NCBI GenBank assembly: GCA_918797485.1
Contig: CAKKNE010000006.1
Span: 3,162,001 to 3,226,000 of the forward strand
Length of the DNA stretch: 64,000 bases
Direction: 5' to 3'
DNA from: Pelagomonas calceolata
Lineage: Eukaryota > Sar > Pelagophyceae > Pelagomonadales > Pelagomonadaceae
Under the pieces are notes generated by a model that was not told the DNA's origin, made no database searches, and saw nothing but the letters and a program-made list of their open reading frames with translations. A program made the position numbers and the translations under genes. Positions 55,395 to 63,513 of the stretch are shown here, piece by piece. Numbering within the stretch: position 1 is the stretch's first letter; every line of letters starts with the position of its first letter.

Positions 55395-56261
55395 TTACGC
55401 CGTCGGAGACGACGGAGCGCGCCCGAGAGACCCTCCACCGAAATCGCGCCATCGCGAGGAGCGCCTCCGGAAAATCCGACACACAACAAATGCGGCGACG
55501 CCCACCGCGGCGCCCGTCAGATGTGCGCCGTGGCCGATATTATCCTGAGCGTCGATGAGGCGCCACTCGTGCACGAAATAGAAGCACGAACTCACGACGT
55601 GCAGCACCGCGTTGGCGTCGCACCGCCTTCCGAGAAGCAGCGCCTCGGCGACGACGCAGGTGTCGATGGCCACGAACGCTGACACTCCGGCGGAGGCGCC
55701 TATGGAGCGAATATTTTCGTTCACTTTTTTCGCCACGGCGTGCACGGCCGTCCTCCGCGCCTCGTCGAACGCCTTGGAGATTTTGTCGCCCAGGCGCTCA
55801 CCCACCACCTCCGAGGCACCCGAGAGGTTGAAGACCCGTCGGACCCGCTCGCCGATGCCCCACCGCTCGACGATGCGCTCGAGGCGCTGCGTGCCAAAGT
55901 CGAAGGGGTCCAGGGCCGCCGCGATGCCCGCGGCGACGTACGTCACCATCGCTCCGTTGACGCCTAAGGTGTCCGTTGCCGCCGGCCCGGCGACGAGGAT
56001 CGACTGCAGGTTGGACAGCGCGTGCGCCTGGTTCCCGTGCAAGAGCATGTAACTCGCCGTCGTCCACCAGCGGCCCTCGCGCAACGCCTGCCGGCTGAAC
56101 GTGAAGTGCTTTTCCAGCGTATTCATAGAGAGCGGCAGCGCTATTGACAAACGCGGCTCCCTTCCAGAGGCAGCTGCGAGTGTCGGTATTAGCGCGTGCA
56201 GCGCCAATAAAGGCGAGAAGTCGCCGGCAAACGCCACGACGCGTTCGAACGAGCGGTTCAT
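55395..56261 (-). CDS. Rhomboid-like intramembrane serine protease
   Basis: 288 aa with about six hydrophobic segments. Rhomboid landmarks: REGRWWTTASYMLLHGNQAHALSNLQ (helix 2 HxxxxHxxxN), catalytic Ser in SIGASAGVSAFVA (GxSx), and the helix-6 His in NIGHGAHLTGAAVG. A charged stretch of about 65 residues between helices 3 and 4 is unusual. Rhomboids cleave transmembrane substrates; localisation may be mitochondrial or plastid. Its ATG (56261-56259) shares a base with the stop of the upstream LYR gene (TGATG), and the next in-frame Met is about 45 codons in. Confidence 0.85.
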   Translation of the reverse strand: MNRSFERVVAFAGDFSPLLALHALIPTLAAASGREPRLSIALPLSMNTLEKHFTFSRQALREGRWWTTASYMLLHGNQAHALSNLQSILVAGPAATDTLGVNGAMVTYVAAGIAAALDPFDFGTQRLERIVERWGIGERVRRVFNLSGASEVVGERLGDKISKAFDEARRTAVHAVAKKVNENIRSIGASAGVSAFVAIDTCVVAEALLLGRRCDANAVLHVVSSCFYFVHEWRLIDAQDNIGHGAHLTGAAVGVAAFVVCRIFRRRSSRWRDFGGGSLGRAPSSPTA

Positions 56262-56488
56262 CACTTCTTGGACTTGTTCAGGCTCTTCATCACGAGGTAG
56301 TTCGACAGCGCGCGGACCGCGTCCGCTTTCAGCTTCGAGATCTCGGCCGCGTCCGTCACGCCAATATGTTTGCGGAAGCCGTCCTTGACGACTTGCTTGA
56401 GCGCTCGGCCCTTCGCCGAGTCGCCTCCAATATGATGCGCCGTGCGCAGGCAGTCGCGGAAGAGTTGTAGTGTTGTGCGCTCGAGCAT
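56261..56488 (-). CDS. LYR-motif protein, first gene of an overlapping pair
   Basis: 75 aa. Complex1_LYR-type: TLQLFRDCLRTAHHI gives the L(F/Y)R core (Phe replaces Tyr), followed by the family's LKQVVKDGFRKH and a second helix pair (EISKLKADAVRALSNYLVMKSL). LYR proteins act with acyl carrier protein in mitochondria, in iron-sulfur transfer or assembly of respiratory complexes and mitoribosomes. The small size is normal for the family. It ends TGA, whose last base begins the rhomboid ATG. Confidence 0.78.
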   Translation of the reverse strand: MLERTTLQLFRDCLRTAHHIGGDSAKGRALKQVVKDGFRKHIGVTDAAEISKLKADAVRALSNYLVMKSLNKSKK

Positions 56489-56859
56489 CGGCCGCTGCTG
56501 GGCCTGCACCGCGTCTAGACTACGAACAAATGGCAGCAAAGCTTTGCTCGACAGCGTGGCTGCTGGAGAGTAACTCCAAGGCCTTCGAAGCCTGCCGCAC
56601 CACGCGTTTAGCAGCGTTGGCAACTTGCGAGAGCTTCCTAGTGTGTCTAACCATTAGCTAATCACAGGCTCGGCTTTGTTGCGGCTGCTCAGGCACGCGC
56701 GAGTCGCGCAGGACTCGTTCGGGCGATCTCGGTACTCGCCACAGCGCCTGCTCACGCGCGCGGCTCATAACTGTCGCCAGATTTGGCGTACAGGTGCGGT
56801 GCTCTCTGAGAGCACTGTTCAGCAGCCTCAAAATCCGTGCGCGCGGCCTCGCGACAGCC
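56489..56859. promoter_or_regulatory. Divergent promoter region
   Basis: Between the LYR-rhomboid pair and the selenoprotein gene. A motif copy (CTAGTGTGTCTAACCATTAG, 56638-56659) is present in a diverged form. No coding exon was seen. Confidence 0.45.
56638..56659 (-). promoter_or_regulatory. Diverged copy of the recurring motif
   Basis: CTAGTGTGTCTAACCATTAG then CT on the plus strand. Right half kept (two-base insertion, as in the copy at 22637), left half changed. It is 150 bp before the LYR gene start and 200 bp before the selenoprotein start. Confidence 0.45.
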
Positions 56860-57716
56860 ATGGCCGCCATGGCTGGCGGTAGCACTAAGCGCGCTATCGT
56901 CGAGATCATCAGTGATGTTGTGTGACCCTTCTGCTGGGTCGGCAAGCGCAACCTCGAGACTGCGCTCCGATCCACGGGCGTCCAGGCGCGCGTCCACTGG
57001 AAGGCCTTCCAGCTGAACCCCGGCGCCTCGGACACGCCCTCCAATAAACTCGAGATGTACATGTCCAAGTTCGGTTTCGAAGCGGTGTCCGTGATCGGTC
57101 GTCGAGAGCACTGCTGGCCCCCGGCACGCCATCGCGGCGATGGCGGGCGAGAGCACCCATCGCTACGCAGGCATGGGCCGCGACCAGGTGCTGCGCATGA
57201 CGGCGGGCATGCGCCAGAACTTTGCGAATGTGGGCCTCCCCTACGCGTTCACGGATCAAGGTCTTGTGGCGAACACGATGGACGCGCACCGCGTGCTCGC
57301 GTGGTGTGGTTCGCCGGAAGCGCAGGACAAGGCCGTCCGTAGCTCGGTGTCCTGCGAATTGGACGTCGAGAATGCGGCCGCGACGATGGCGTGGAGGTCA
57401 CCAAATTCTCCGCAATCGTTCTCAGGATAACCAAACGCAGGTCGAGGTCATATTCAACGGGTACTTCGCCGAGGAGCGCGCCCCGAACGACCGCGACCTG
57501 CTCATTGAGGCGTGCGTCGCCGCGGGCAAGTCCGAAGCGGATGCAAGAGCTTTCTTGGACGACAAGTCGGCCATGCGCGACCAGGTCCAGCGGGAATTAA
57601 GTGAAGCGCGGGGCGTCCGCGGCGTGCCGCACTTCGTCATCCGCCAGCCGGGGCGCGACCCCGTGCAGATCAGCGGCGCCCAGCCGCCGGAGATCTTCGA
57701 GCGCGCTCTGCAGTGA
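56860..57716 (+). CDS. DsbA/FrnE-like thiol oxidoreductase, selenoprotein
   Basis: Three exons (56860-57073, 57171-57334, 57441-57716), 217 aa if the in-frame TGA at 56923-56925 is read as selenocysteine. The active site becomes SDVV-Sec-PFCWVGKRNLE, where relatives have CPxC; Sec replaces the first, nucleophilic Cys. Downstream conserved parts (FQLNPGAS, MYMSKFGMGRDQVLRMT, FANVGLPYAF, ARGVRGVPHFVI with its cis-Pro) remain in frame across both introns, so the gene is under constraint beyond the TGA. The family is DSBA-like thioredoxin-fold oxidoreductases. A SECIS must lie in the 3' UTR; only 145 bp separate it from the convergent gene. Both introns are short (97 and 106 nt). Confidence 0.9.
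57335..57440 (+). mobile_element. Possible introner-derived intron 2 of the selenoprotein gene
   Basis: 106 nt, GT-AG. Inside, CTGCGAATTGG and the final CCAAACGCAG are inverted repeats, as in introners, but the flanking duplication is not recognisable (GTCCGTAG versus GTCGAGGT). Probably an old, drifted copy. Confidence 0.4.
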
Positions 57717-57861
57717 AGCGCTACATCGGTGCTGTGTATGACGGGCCACTACTACCCGTGGTGATGGCCCCGACAAGAAACGGCGCCGCCGGCGCGTGGA
57801 TATAATTGTGTCTTGCTTTAGAGCGGCGCGACGACGGGGTCGGTGTCACAACATCACAAAC

Positions 57862-58977
57862 TTACGGAGGCTTGGGGGCGTTCGGCGGCGGCGGCGGCGG
57901 GGGACTGTCAGGACCACTAGCGGCGGCTCGCACCTCTCTCTCAACATCAACTAACGCCGTCATCGTCCGCCACCACAGCTCCCTTTGTTCTTCGTCGTCA
58001 AAACAAAGGTCGAGGGACCGGTCCTGCGTGACCAGTGAGAGATATTTGCCCTCATCTTTAACTTTTCCCGTCCTCCTTAAAACGTCGGTGTCCCTACCAC
58101 GAGAAATGCGTATTACCGAAGCCAGCTCGACGCCTTGTATTGAGGTACGTTTGCCCTTCCAGGTCAGGTACATGTACAGATACATGTCTCCTTGCACCAG
58201 TGATAGCTGGAAGGTTTTTTTGGAGGGCCGGCCCGATCTAAAAGGGTGCTTCGTCACACTGACACCGGTAGTTGTTAAAGCCTCAAACAATGAATACTCC
58301 TTCTCCGCGAGCGTCGCTCGTATGGTATACATGGTCGCCGCCATCGCGGTGTACGTCGTCCCGGGCGAACATAGGATCCTTTCGGCCGCCTTCCGCCGGT
58401 CCTCATTTTCGGTATCTTGTACAATGTGATGATGTTTATAGTCGGGCAGCACGGCCTCGCGCCACCAGAAGGGACCCCTTAGTCTGTATAACTCATCAGC
58501 AAAGGTGTGGTGGTACCAGGCCTGCAAGTCTTCCCTCGCATTGGCCCTGGCATGGAGGGTCCACTGCTCCTTGTCCATGGCTTGCCGCTCCCGATTCGCG
58601 TCTCGCACATATGAAACCCACCGGTCTCTCGCTGTCGTTAATCTGGACATGTTCCGTCGTCTCACGAGATTCTGCACTTTGTAACTCCCGTGCTCCACTC
58701 TTCTATCGCGAGCAAAGACGCGCAGGCGTTCTCGTACCGCGTCGACCTCGCGCTCCAGCGCTCTTATGTGAGCCACGGGGTCCAGCTCCTCGTTGAGGTG
58801 CGCGAGGCCATCCTTTTGACTTTGAGGGTTCGCGGCGGCGGCGTTGAGCTCGTTCTCATCGAGGGGCGATGGCGGCGCCGGCGGGGCCGCGTCGCTGGTT
58901 TGCTTCTTTGCCGAGCTTGGGGGCTTCTTTTCGGACGCCGTCGCCATCGGTGCGTCGTTTTTGGACGGCTTTGCCAT
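57862..58977 (-). CDS. PH-domain protein with coiled coil
   Basis: 371 aa from the first ATG (58977). N-terminus Lys/Ala/Pro rich; a coiled coil at about 60-105 (LDPVAHIRALEREVDAVRERLRVFARDRRVE); a helical middle with many Trp/Tyr (LHARANAREDLQAWYHHTFADELYRLRG); and a C-terminal PH-like domain at about 225-350, VTKHPFRSGRPSKKTFQLSLVQGDMYLYMYLTWKGKRTSIQGVELASVIRISRG...SLDLCFDDEEQRELWWRTMTALV, with the closing Trp helix typical of PH folds. It probably binds phosphoinositides at a membrane. The end is poly-proline. Confidence 0.8.
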   Translation of the reverse strand: MAKPSKNDAPMATASEKKPPSSAKKQTSDAAPPAPPSPLDENELNAAAANPQSQKDGLAHLNEELDPVAHIRALEREVDAVRERLRVFARDRRVEHGSYKVQNLVRRRNMSRLTTARDRWVSYVRDANRERQAMDKEQWTLHARANAREDLQAWYHHTFADELYRLRGPFWWREAVLPDYKHHHIVQDTENEDRRKAAERILCSPGTTYTAMAATMYTIRATLAEKEYSLFEALTTTGVSVTKHPFRSGRPSKKTFQLSLVQGDMYLYMYLTWKGKRTSIQGVELASVIRISRGRDTDVLRRTGKVKDEGKYLSLVTQDRSLDLCFDDEEQRELWWRTMTALVDVEREVRAAASGPDSPPPPPPPNAPKPP

Positions 58978-59171
58978 CGGTGCGCGTCGCGCCGCGCCGG
59001 CGTGCGCAAATGGGGTGCCCTTGGCCCCCCAGGCTTGCAAAATGAACTGCGAGCCAGAAGCGCTCGCTGGCGTTCTGGGCTGCGTCAGCTGTGATGGCTG
59101 GCGCCTCGCCTTGCCCGTGGGCAGCCCTTGCACGCGCTTTGCGGCGGCTGGCGGCCCAAAAAAAGGTGAAT

Positions 59172-59195
59172 GCTAGTGTCTCTACGGCCGCTAGC
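59172..59195 (-). promoter_or_regulatory. Copy of recurring GCTAGC...GTAAGACACTAGC motif
   Basis: GCTAGTGTCTCTACGGCC then GCTAGC on the plus strand, one or two bases from consensus. It lies 195 bp before the PH-domain gene start and 18 bp outside the inverted-repeat element. Confidence 0.65.
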
Positions 59196-59212
59196 CTCTG
59201 GCGGCGGCCTAG

Positions 59213-60048
59213 CATGGGGAGTAAAGTTGGGGTGGGTACCAGGCTATGTTTACCCCGCAGACTTAAGTCGCGTTTTGGCCTTTTTGGGGTGGTTGCCAGA
59301 GCGACCCAGCGGGTGCACCGCCACCAGCACTGCCCCGGGGGCCGAGGCACGCCCCCATGAGGGCCTCGCATGCCAAGTTTCAGCGGCAACGGTGCTCGGG
59401 AAGGGCAGCCACGGTCGGCGGTTCCATTCGACGATCGACGCCCCGCGGCCCCCTCTCGGTCGATTTGTAACTGAGCGCGACACAGGGGCTCAGGACAGCA
59501 TTTGCGTGAACTTTGCTATGAGAAAGTTACAAATCCACCGAGTAGATTTTCATCCATTCGTTCCCGAACACGGTCGCGAACGGGGGCACTACGGCTCATT
59601 TCCCGGCGGTTTTCGCTGGAGCCAAAGACGGACGCCGGTCGGTAGGGTATGAGAGGCTCCCTCGAGGCGCGACGACGCTCAACGGCTGCGTCAAGGCCAT
59701 ATGCACACCGTCGCCGCGATATAGTGTTTTTTTTAAGTTTATTTTTTTTACCCGTCTCGGGGCTCTAAAGCGGGAGGATTGAGCTCTGAAAGGGAGCCCT
59801 CGCGTTGGCGCTTCGATTTTCGCGCATCGACTAAAATTGCTAAACGTTTTGCCGTCGTGCTCGGCCAATTTTGCGCCTGCGCGCAAAAGAAAAGCTGCCG
59901 AGGGCCGCTTGGGTGCCCGTACGCCCACGCGCACGCGCACTTCCGCTGCCATGGGCGTGGGCAGCCGCACGGCCCCAAAAACAAAACCGCGACTTAAGTC
60001 GGCACGGCCGGTACCGTATGGTACCCACCCCATACTTTACTCCCCATG
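59213..60048. mobile_element. Non-autonomous element with about 75-bp terminal inverted repeats
   Basis: 836 bp. Left end CATGGGGAGTAAAGT(T)GGGG then TGGGTACCA...GACTTAAGTCGCG; the right end (59985-60048) is its reverse complement with some mismatches. It is flanked by a perfect 7-bp direct repeat GGCCTAG (59206-59212 and 60049-60055). The inside has only short chance frames, so it is a MITE or fold-back DNA transposon dependent on an enzyme elsewhere. The superfamily is unclear; the ends resemble none I can name. Confidence 0.85.
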
Positions 60049-60285
60049 GGCCTAGGTCGCACGGCCCTATTGCTGCCTCTGTTAAGCCTTTGAGCAGCGC
60101 AAGACGTCGTTACGACTACCAATAAAAGCGCAAGCCCGCAAGTCCTGCAAGTAACGTCGCGCAATACGTACAGTAAGCTCATCACTGCACGACGCCATCG
60201 CAGCTGTCGTGCTACGGGCGGCGCGGCGACAAATCCCTCGTCGTAAGCAAGCTCGCTCGCTGCACGCCGCCGCAGCGCAGCACAG

Positions 60286-61380
60286 ATGTCCGGCCCCCGC
60301 TCGGAACCGGCCTTCGGCGTCGGCGCGTGCGCCTCCGTGCAACAAAGGTACGAAAGGCGAGACCGCGTCGGCGAGGGCACGTACGGCGTCATCTATCGGG
60401 CCTGGGACCGGCAACTACAGAGAGTTGTGGCCCTCAAAAGATTACTGCCCCACAACGAGGCGCAGGACGGCTTTCCCTTGACGTCCCTGCGGGAGGTCTC
60501 GACTTTACGACTGTTGCGGGGCCACGCGAACGTCGTTACCTTCCTGGACGTCGCTGTTGGTGCTAGAAGGGACGCGGTGTTTTTATCACTGGAGTTTGCG
60601 GAGCATGGAGATTTAGGCTCGTTGCTCGACGACCGAGCCATACGGAAGGGGCGGAAGAGGTTGTTTGACATTTCTCAAACCAAATGTTTAACAAGGCAAT
60701 TGCTCCTAGCATTGCGGCACTGCCACGAGCGCTACGTGTGCCACCGGGACGTAAAAGTGGCCAATCTACTGTACACGGCGGAGGGGCGCTTGAAGCTCTG
60801 CGACTTCGGCCTGGCGCGCATCATACCTTCCATTGATAGAGCGTTAACTCAAAATGTCGTGACGCTGTGGTATCGCGCGCCCGAGGTGTTGCTGCGATCG
60901 CCGTCCTATGCCCACCCCATCGACTGCTGGGCGGCGGGCTGCGTCATCGCCGAGATCTTTCGGGACGGGCGGCCTTTAGCGCCTGGTAGCACTCCGCAAC
61001 AGCAGTGGACGAAAATATTGGACGCGATCGGCGCGCCTTCGTCCGACGTGTGGCCCGGGTGTACCGAGCTTCCTGGTTTCGACGGTTCTGTGGCGTCTCT
61101 ACCTCTACCAGTAGGTAGCTTCGCGAGGGCGTCGAAACTCAATGTTTTGGTACCGGACGCGTCGTCCCAGGCGCTGGACTTGTTGTCCGGGCTGCTGTGC
61201 TACGACCCTAGGAGGCGGGACACGGCGTCGGAAGCACTAGCGTCGGCGTGGTTCGACGAGGCGCCGCGCAGTGCGCCGCTCCACGGCATGCCGACGTTTA
61301 ACATCGAGGAGACGACCGGCCGGAAGCGCGCGCCTCCTTCCAAAGCTCCCGAGGCGTCCGCCAAAAGGCGGCGGGCCTAA
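60286..61380 (+). CDS. Cyclin-dependent kinase, PITSLRE type (CDK10/CDK11-like)
   Basis: 364 aa, intronless. Complete kinase domain: glycine loop GEGTYGVIYRA, VALKRL (catalytic Lys), the cyclin-binding helix GFPLTSLREV (PLTSLRE, compare PITSLRE of CDK11 and PISSLRE of CDK10), catalytic loop HRDVKVANLL, DFGLAR and a T-loop ending VVTLWYRAPEVLL. The tail WFDEAPRSAPLHGMPTF matches the FxExPxPxxxxxFPT of CDK11/CDK10. These kinases act on transcription and RNA processing in the nucleus with cyclin L or M. HRDVK instead of HRDLK is a mild variant. It ends in a basic, nuclear-localisation-like stretch. Confidence 0.94.
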   Translation: MSGPRSEPAFGVGACASVQQRYERRDRVGEGTYGVIYRAWDRQLQRVVALKRLLPHNEAQDGFPLTSLREVSTLRLLRGHANVVTFLDVAVGARRDAVFLSLEFAEHGDLGSLLDDRAIRKGRKRLFDISQTKCLTRQLLLALRHCHERYVCHRDVKVANLLYTAEGRLKLCDFGLARIIPSIDRALTQNVVTLWYRAPEVLLRSPSYAHPIDCWAAGCVIAEIFRDGRPLAPGSTPQQQWTKILDAIGAPSSDVWPGCTELPGFDGSVASLPLPVGSFARASKLNVLVPDASSQALDLLSGLLCYDPRRRDTASEALASAWFDEAPRSAPLHGMPTFNIEETTGRKRAPPSKAPEASAKRRRA

Positions 61381-61622
61381 GTTCGTGTTGTTGTTGTATC
61401 CTGTCGCGGCGAGGGCGTCGGCGACAGGCTCAGGCTCAGGCTAGTTACGTCGCAGGGTTCCCCTCCCCTCCCGCTCCCCCCGGGCCCACCCGTCTGGCTG
61501 GACTAGGGAGTCGATGTTACGGTGCTAGTACTAGTGGGCGGAGCCCCTGGGGGGCTAGACTAGGACGGATTGGCTGAGGCTGAGGCTAGTTACGTCGCAG
61601 GGTTCCCCGTACCCCGATTGGG

Positions 61623-61646
61623 CCCTAGTGACTTACAGCAGCTAGC
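61623..61646 (-). promoter_or_regulatory. Diverged copy of the recurring motif
   Basis: CCCTAGTGACTTACAGCA then GCTAGC on the plus strand. It directly abuts the left end of the inverted-repeat element. Confidence 0.5.
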
Positions 61647-62370
61647 AAGCCCCAGCGGCCTGGCTAGTGGGTTCGACAGCCCTGAGGAACACCCGCACTC
61701 AGTTTTTTTAGGGTTTTTAGCCCGTAGCTCGACGCGCGGGCAACCGCGTGCAACAAACTCACTCACAAAGAAAGGCCATAATAGCCTATCGACACGCGGC
61801 AAAAGACGCGGCAGCGATTGGGCTGCGTCTCGCAGAGAAAACGGACAAAAACCATGAAAAATGACACTCGACAGCCTTTGGCTGCCCCGTATCGCGCCGA
61901 TCGGGCCACCGCAGCGTCGGGTATCGTAGTACGTATAGCCTTCGACGATCTGAGACAAAAAGCAGCGGCAGCGGCCCATGGGATGTCGGCCTATGTGTGG
62001 TCCGCATTCTCGACGTGAACGCGCGTCGGGCTGAAAACGCCACCAATGAAGGCGAGATTTGGCTCGGGCCTTCCCAGCCACCGCGTCGGGCATCTCAGAC
62101 GGTCCCAGGGGATTCTAGCCCCCCGGACGCCCCAAACGAGCGTATCGGGGCAGCCTAGAGGGAATACAACGATTTTTGTCAATATTGGGCGGCTGCCGGC
62201 GCTTTTTGCGCAAGGCGGCCTTAAATAAGCTTTTTGGTCGATAGACACAAAAAGCGCCGGCTGCCAACACCCTCAGACTGCCGAATCGGCCAAAATTGGC
62301 CTCTCCAAAACCCGAAAAGCCGTGCGGGTTGGGGCTGTCGAACCTACTAGCCAGGCCGGCGGGGCTCGAT
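61647..62370. mobile_element. Inverted-repeat-flanked element, about 0.7 kb
   Basis: Left arm about 61647-61700 (AGCCCCAGCGGCCTGGCTAG then TGGGTTCGACAGCCC...CCCGCAC) is the reverse complement of the right arm about 62318-62370 with few mismatches. Inside, CTATCGACAC (61788) and its complement GTCGATAGACAC (62238) form a second, inner inverted pair. No target duplication is clear and no coding frame is conserved. Likely a fold-back or MITE-like element. Confidence 0.65.
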
Positions 62371-62565
62371 TTGGGATTCGGGTCCACAGGGTCTCTCGGC
62401 GGCCTATCTACTCGGACAAAGGACCCGAAGACGCGAGGAGGAAGCGACCAGAGACCCGGAGGCCACCGGCAGCCCAACTCCTTCACCAGAAGACCGGGGG
62501 CAGCTCTCCCACCCAAGCACAAGCTGTGCTAAGGACCAGGACTAGCCCCCCCCGTCGCAAGCAAA

Positions 62566-63036
62566 ATGTCCAGCTTCGCCCTGCCGCGGCGCGCGACGTT
62601 GACAAGAAGGCCGCTCGTCGCCGCCGTCGCGGCCGCCGCCCTGTGCCTCGCGCTCGTCGCCGTCGCCGCGACCCACGACGAGGCGAGCGTAGCAAAGCGA
62701 CCGGCCCTCGCGCGGCAGCAGTCTGGACCGTTCGGCGACGTTTCTCGGACAATCTGGGCCTCGGACAAGTACCGCGGAGATCTGGGGCGGTCCCTCTTCC
62801 TCACTATCTTCGGACCCGGAGTGATAATAGCGGTCCTCGTCGGGGCGCGGTGCCGGGACCCGCCCCGGCGGCGGCGGAAGAACGTGCCCGTCGCGCACGC
62901 GAGATACGACGGCGAGGCCGAGGCGGTCGTCGCCGATGCGAGTGATGACGACGAGCTTGATTTATTGCCGGCGGCGCGGCCCGTCCACCGGAACCCCTTC
63001 GGTTCGCCGGGGCGACCACAATCCCGCGAGGTGTAA
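62566..63036 (+). CDS. Small two-helix membrane protein, unknown
   Basis: 156 aa. A basic start precedes a hydrophobic stretch (LVAAVAAAALCLALVAVAA, about 17-35), then a 40-residue loop, a second helix (SLFLTIFGPGVIIAVLVGARC, about 78-98) and a hydrophilic tail with many Arg and an acidic DASDDDELDLL. It could be a signal-anchored or two-pass protein. No family recognised. The stop is 12 bp from the stop of the convergent neighbour. Confidence 0.6.
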   Translation: MSSFALPRRATLTRRPLVAAVAAAALCLALVAVAATHDEASVAKRPALARQQSGPFGDVSRTIWASDKYRGDLGRSLFLTIFGPGVIIAVLVGARCRDPPRRRRKNVPVAHARYDGEAEAVVADASDDDELDLLPAARPVHRNPFGSPGRPQSREV

Positions 63037-63048
63037 CCCTACTTGTGT

Positions 63049-63513
63049 TTAGATCGCGAGCGCGCTGCCCGCCTTGGTGGCGGTGGAGATGAAATACTCC
63101 CGCGAGAACGTCGACGCCGCGAAGGCGTCGCTCGCGCCGGGCGCGACGCCTACCGCCGTGACGCTCGCCAGGCTCTCGACGGGCGCGTTTGTTTTTATGT
63201 GGATGACGTTGTAGTCGCTCTTCGCGCCGTCGATGAGTGCGATTTCCACCGAAGGCAGCGTGCCGTGCTCGTAGAAGACCACTGCCGCGTCGAAGGACTT
63301 CGCTAATTTCACGTATTGACAGATGCCCGTGTAGAAGCGCTTGATCCGCTCGCCCGTACCTCCCGACATTTCTCTTATGAGTTCGCTGCGTCCGCCGTTG
63401 GATTTGTACTTGTATGCTGGCACGGTCTTCCGAGGCTCGAAAAACGCGAACTCGTGCGCCGGCGACCGGCGTTTCACTCCAATGCAGGAAGAGGGTCCCT
63501 TGAGAAGCTGCAC
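63049..63513 (-). CDS. Unknown protein, 5' end not resolved
   Basis: About 154 codons open, with protein-like composition and alternating hydrophobic pattern: VPAYKYKSNGGRSELIREMSGGTGERIKRFYTGICQYVKLAKSFDAAVVFYEHGTLPSVEIALIDGAKSDYNVIHIKT. The open frame starts without ATG; the bases TTTAGTGCAG just before CTTCTC (63510) look like a 3' splice acceptor, so a short first exon upstream is likely. An ATG at 63541 is in another frame. The family is not recognised. Confidence 0.55.
   Translation of the reverse strand: MQLLKGPSSCIGVKRRSPAHEFAFFEPRKTVPAYKYKSNGGRSELIREMSGGTGERIKRFYTGICQYVKLAKSFDAAVVFYEHGTLPSVEIALIDGAKSDYNVIHIKTNAPVESLASVTAVGVAPGASDAFAASTFSREYFISTATKAGSALAI

Larger units (their letters stand above)
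58978..60285. other. Non-coding region with a terminal-inverted-repeat element
   Basis: No host gene is seen. It contains the 836-bp element at 59213-60048, one recurring motif at 59172-59195, and the CDK promoter (60056-60285), which includes ACGCCATCGCAGC, a motif seen before other genes and in introns. Confidence 0.5.
61381..62565. other. Non-coding region with direct and inverted repeats
   Basis: 1.2 kb without a convincing gene. Contents: a direct repeat (CTAGTTACGTCGCAGGGTTC at about 61441 and 61584), an 18-bp sequence shared with 40439-40456 at 61509-61526, one recurring motif, and an inverted-repeat element (61647-62370). The last 200 bp should include the promoter of the small two-helix membrane protein. 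Confidence 0.5.

Noticed and set aside
56923-56925. TGA in the DsbA/FrnE-like gene as a true stop, giving a 21-residue peptide or a pseudogene
   Set aside because: Everything after it is conserved and in frame, both introns preserve the frame, and the TGA sits exactly at the redox Cys, which fits selenocysteine far better than decay.
59596-60033. Short frames inside the inverted-repeat element as a transposase
   Set aside because: Too short (under 150 codons), no catalytic pattern; the element looks non-autonomous.
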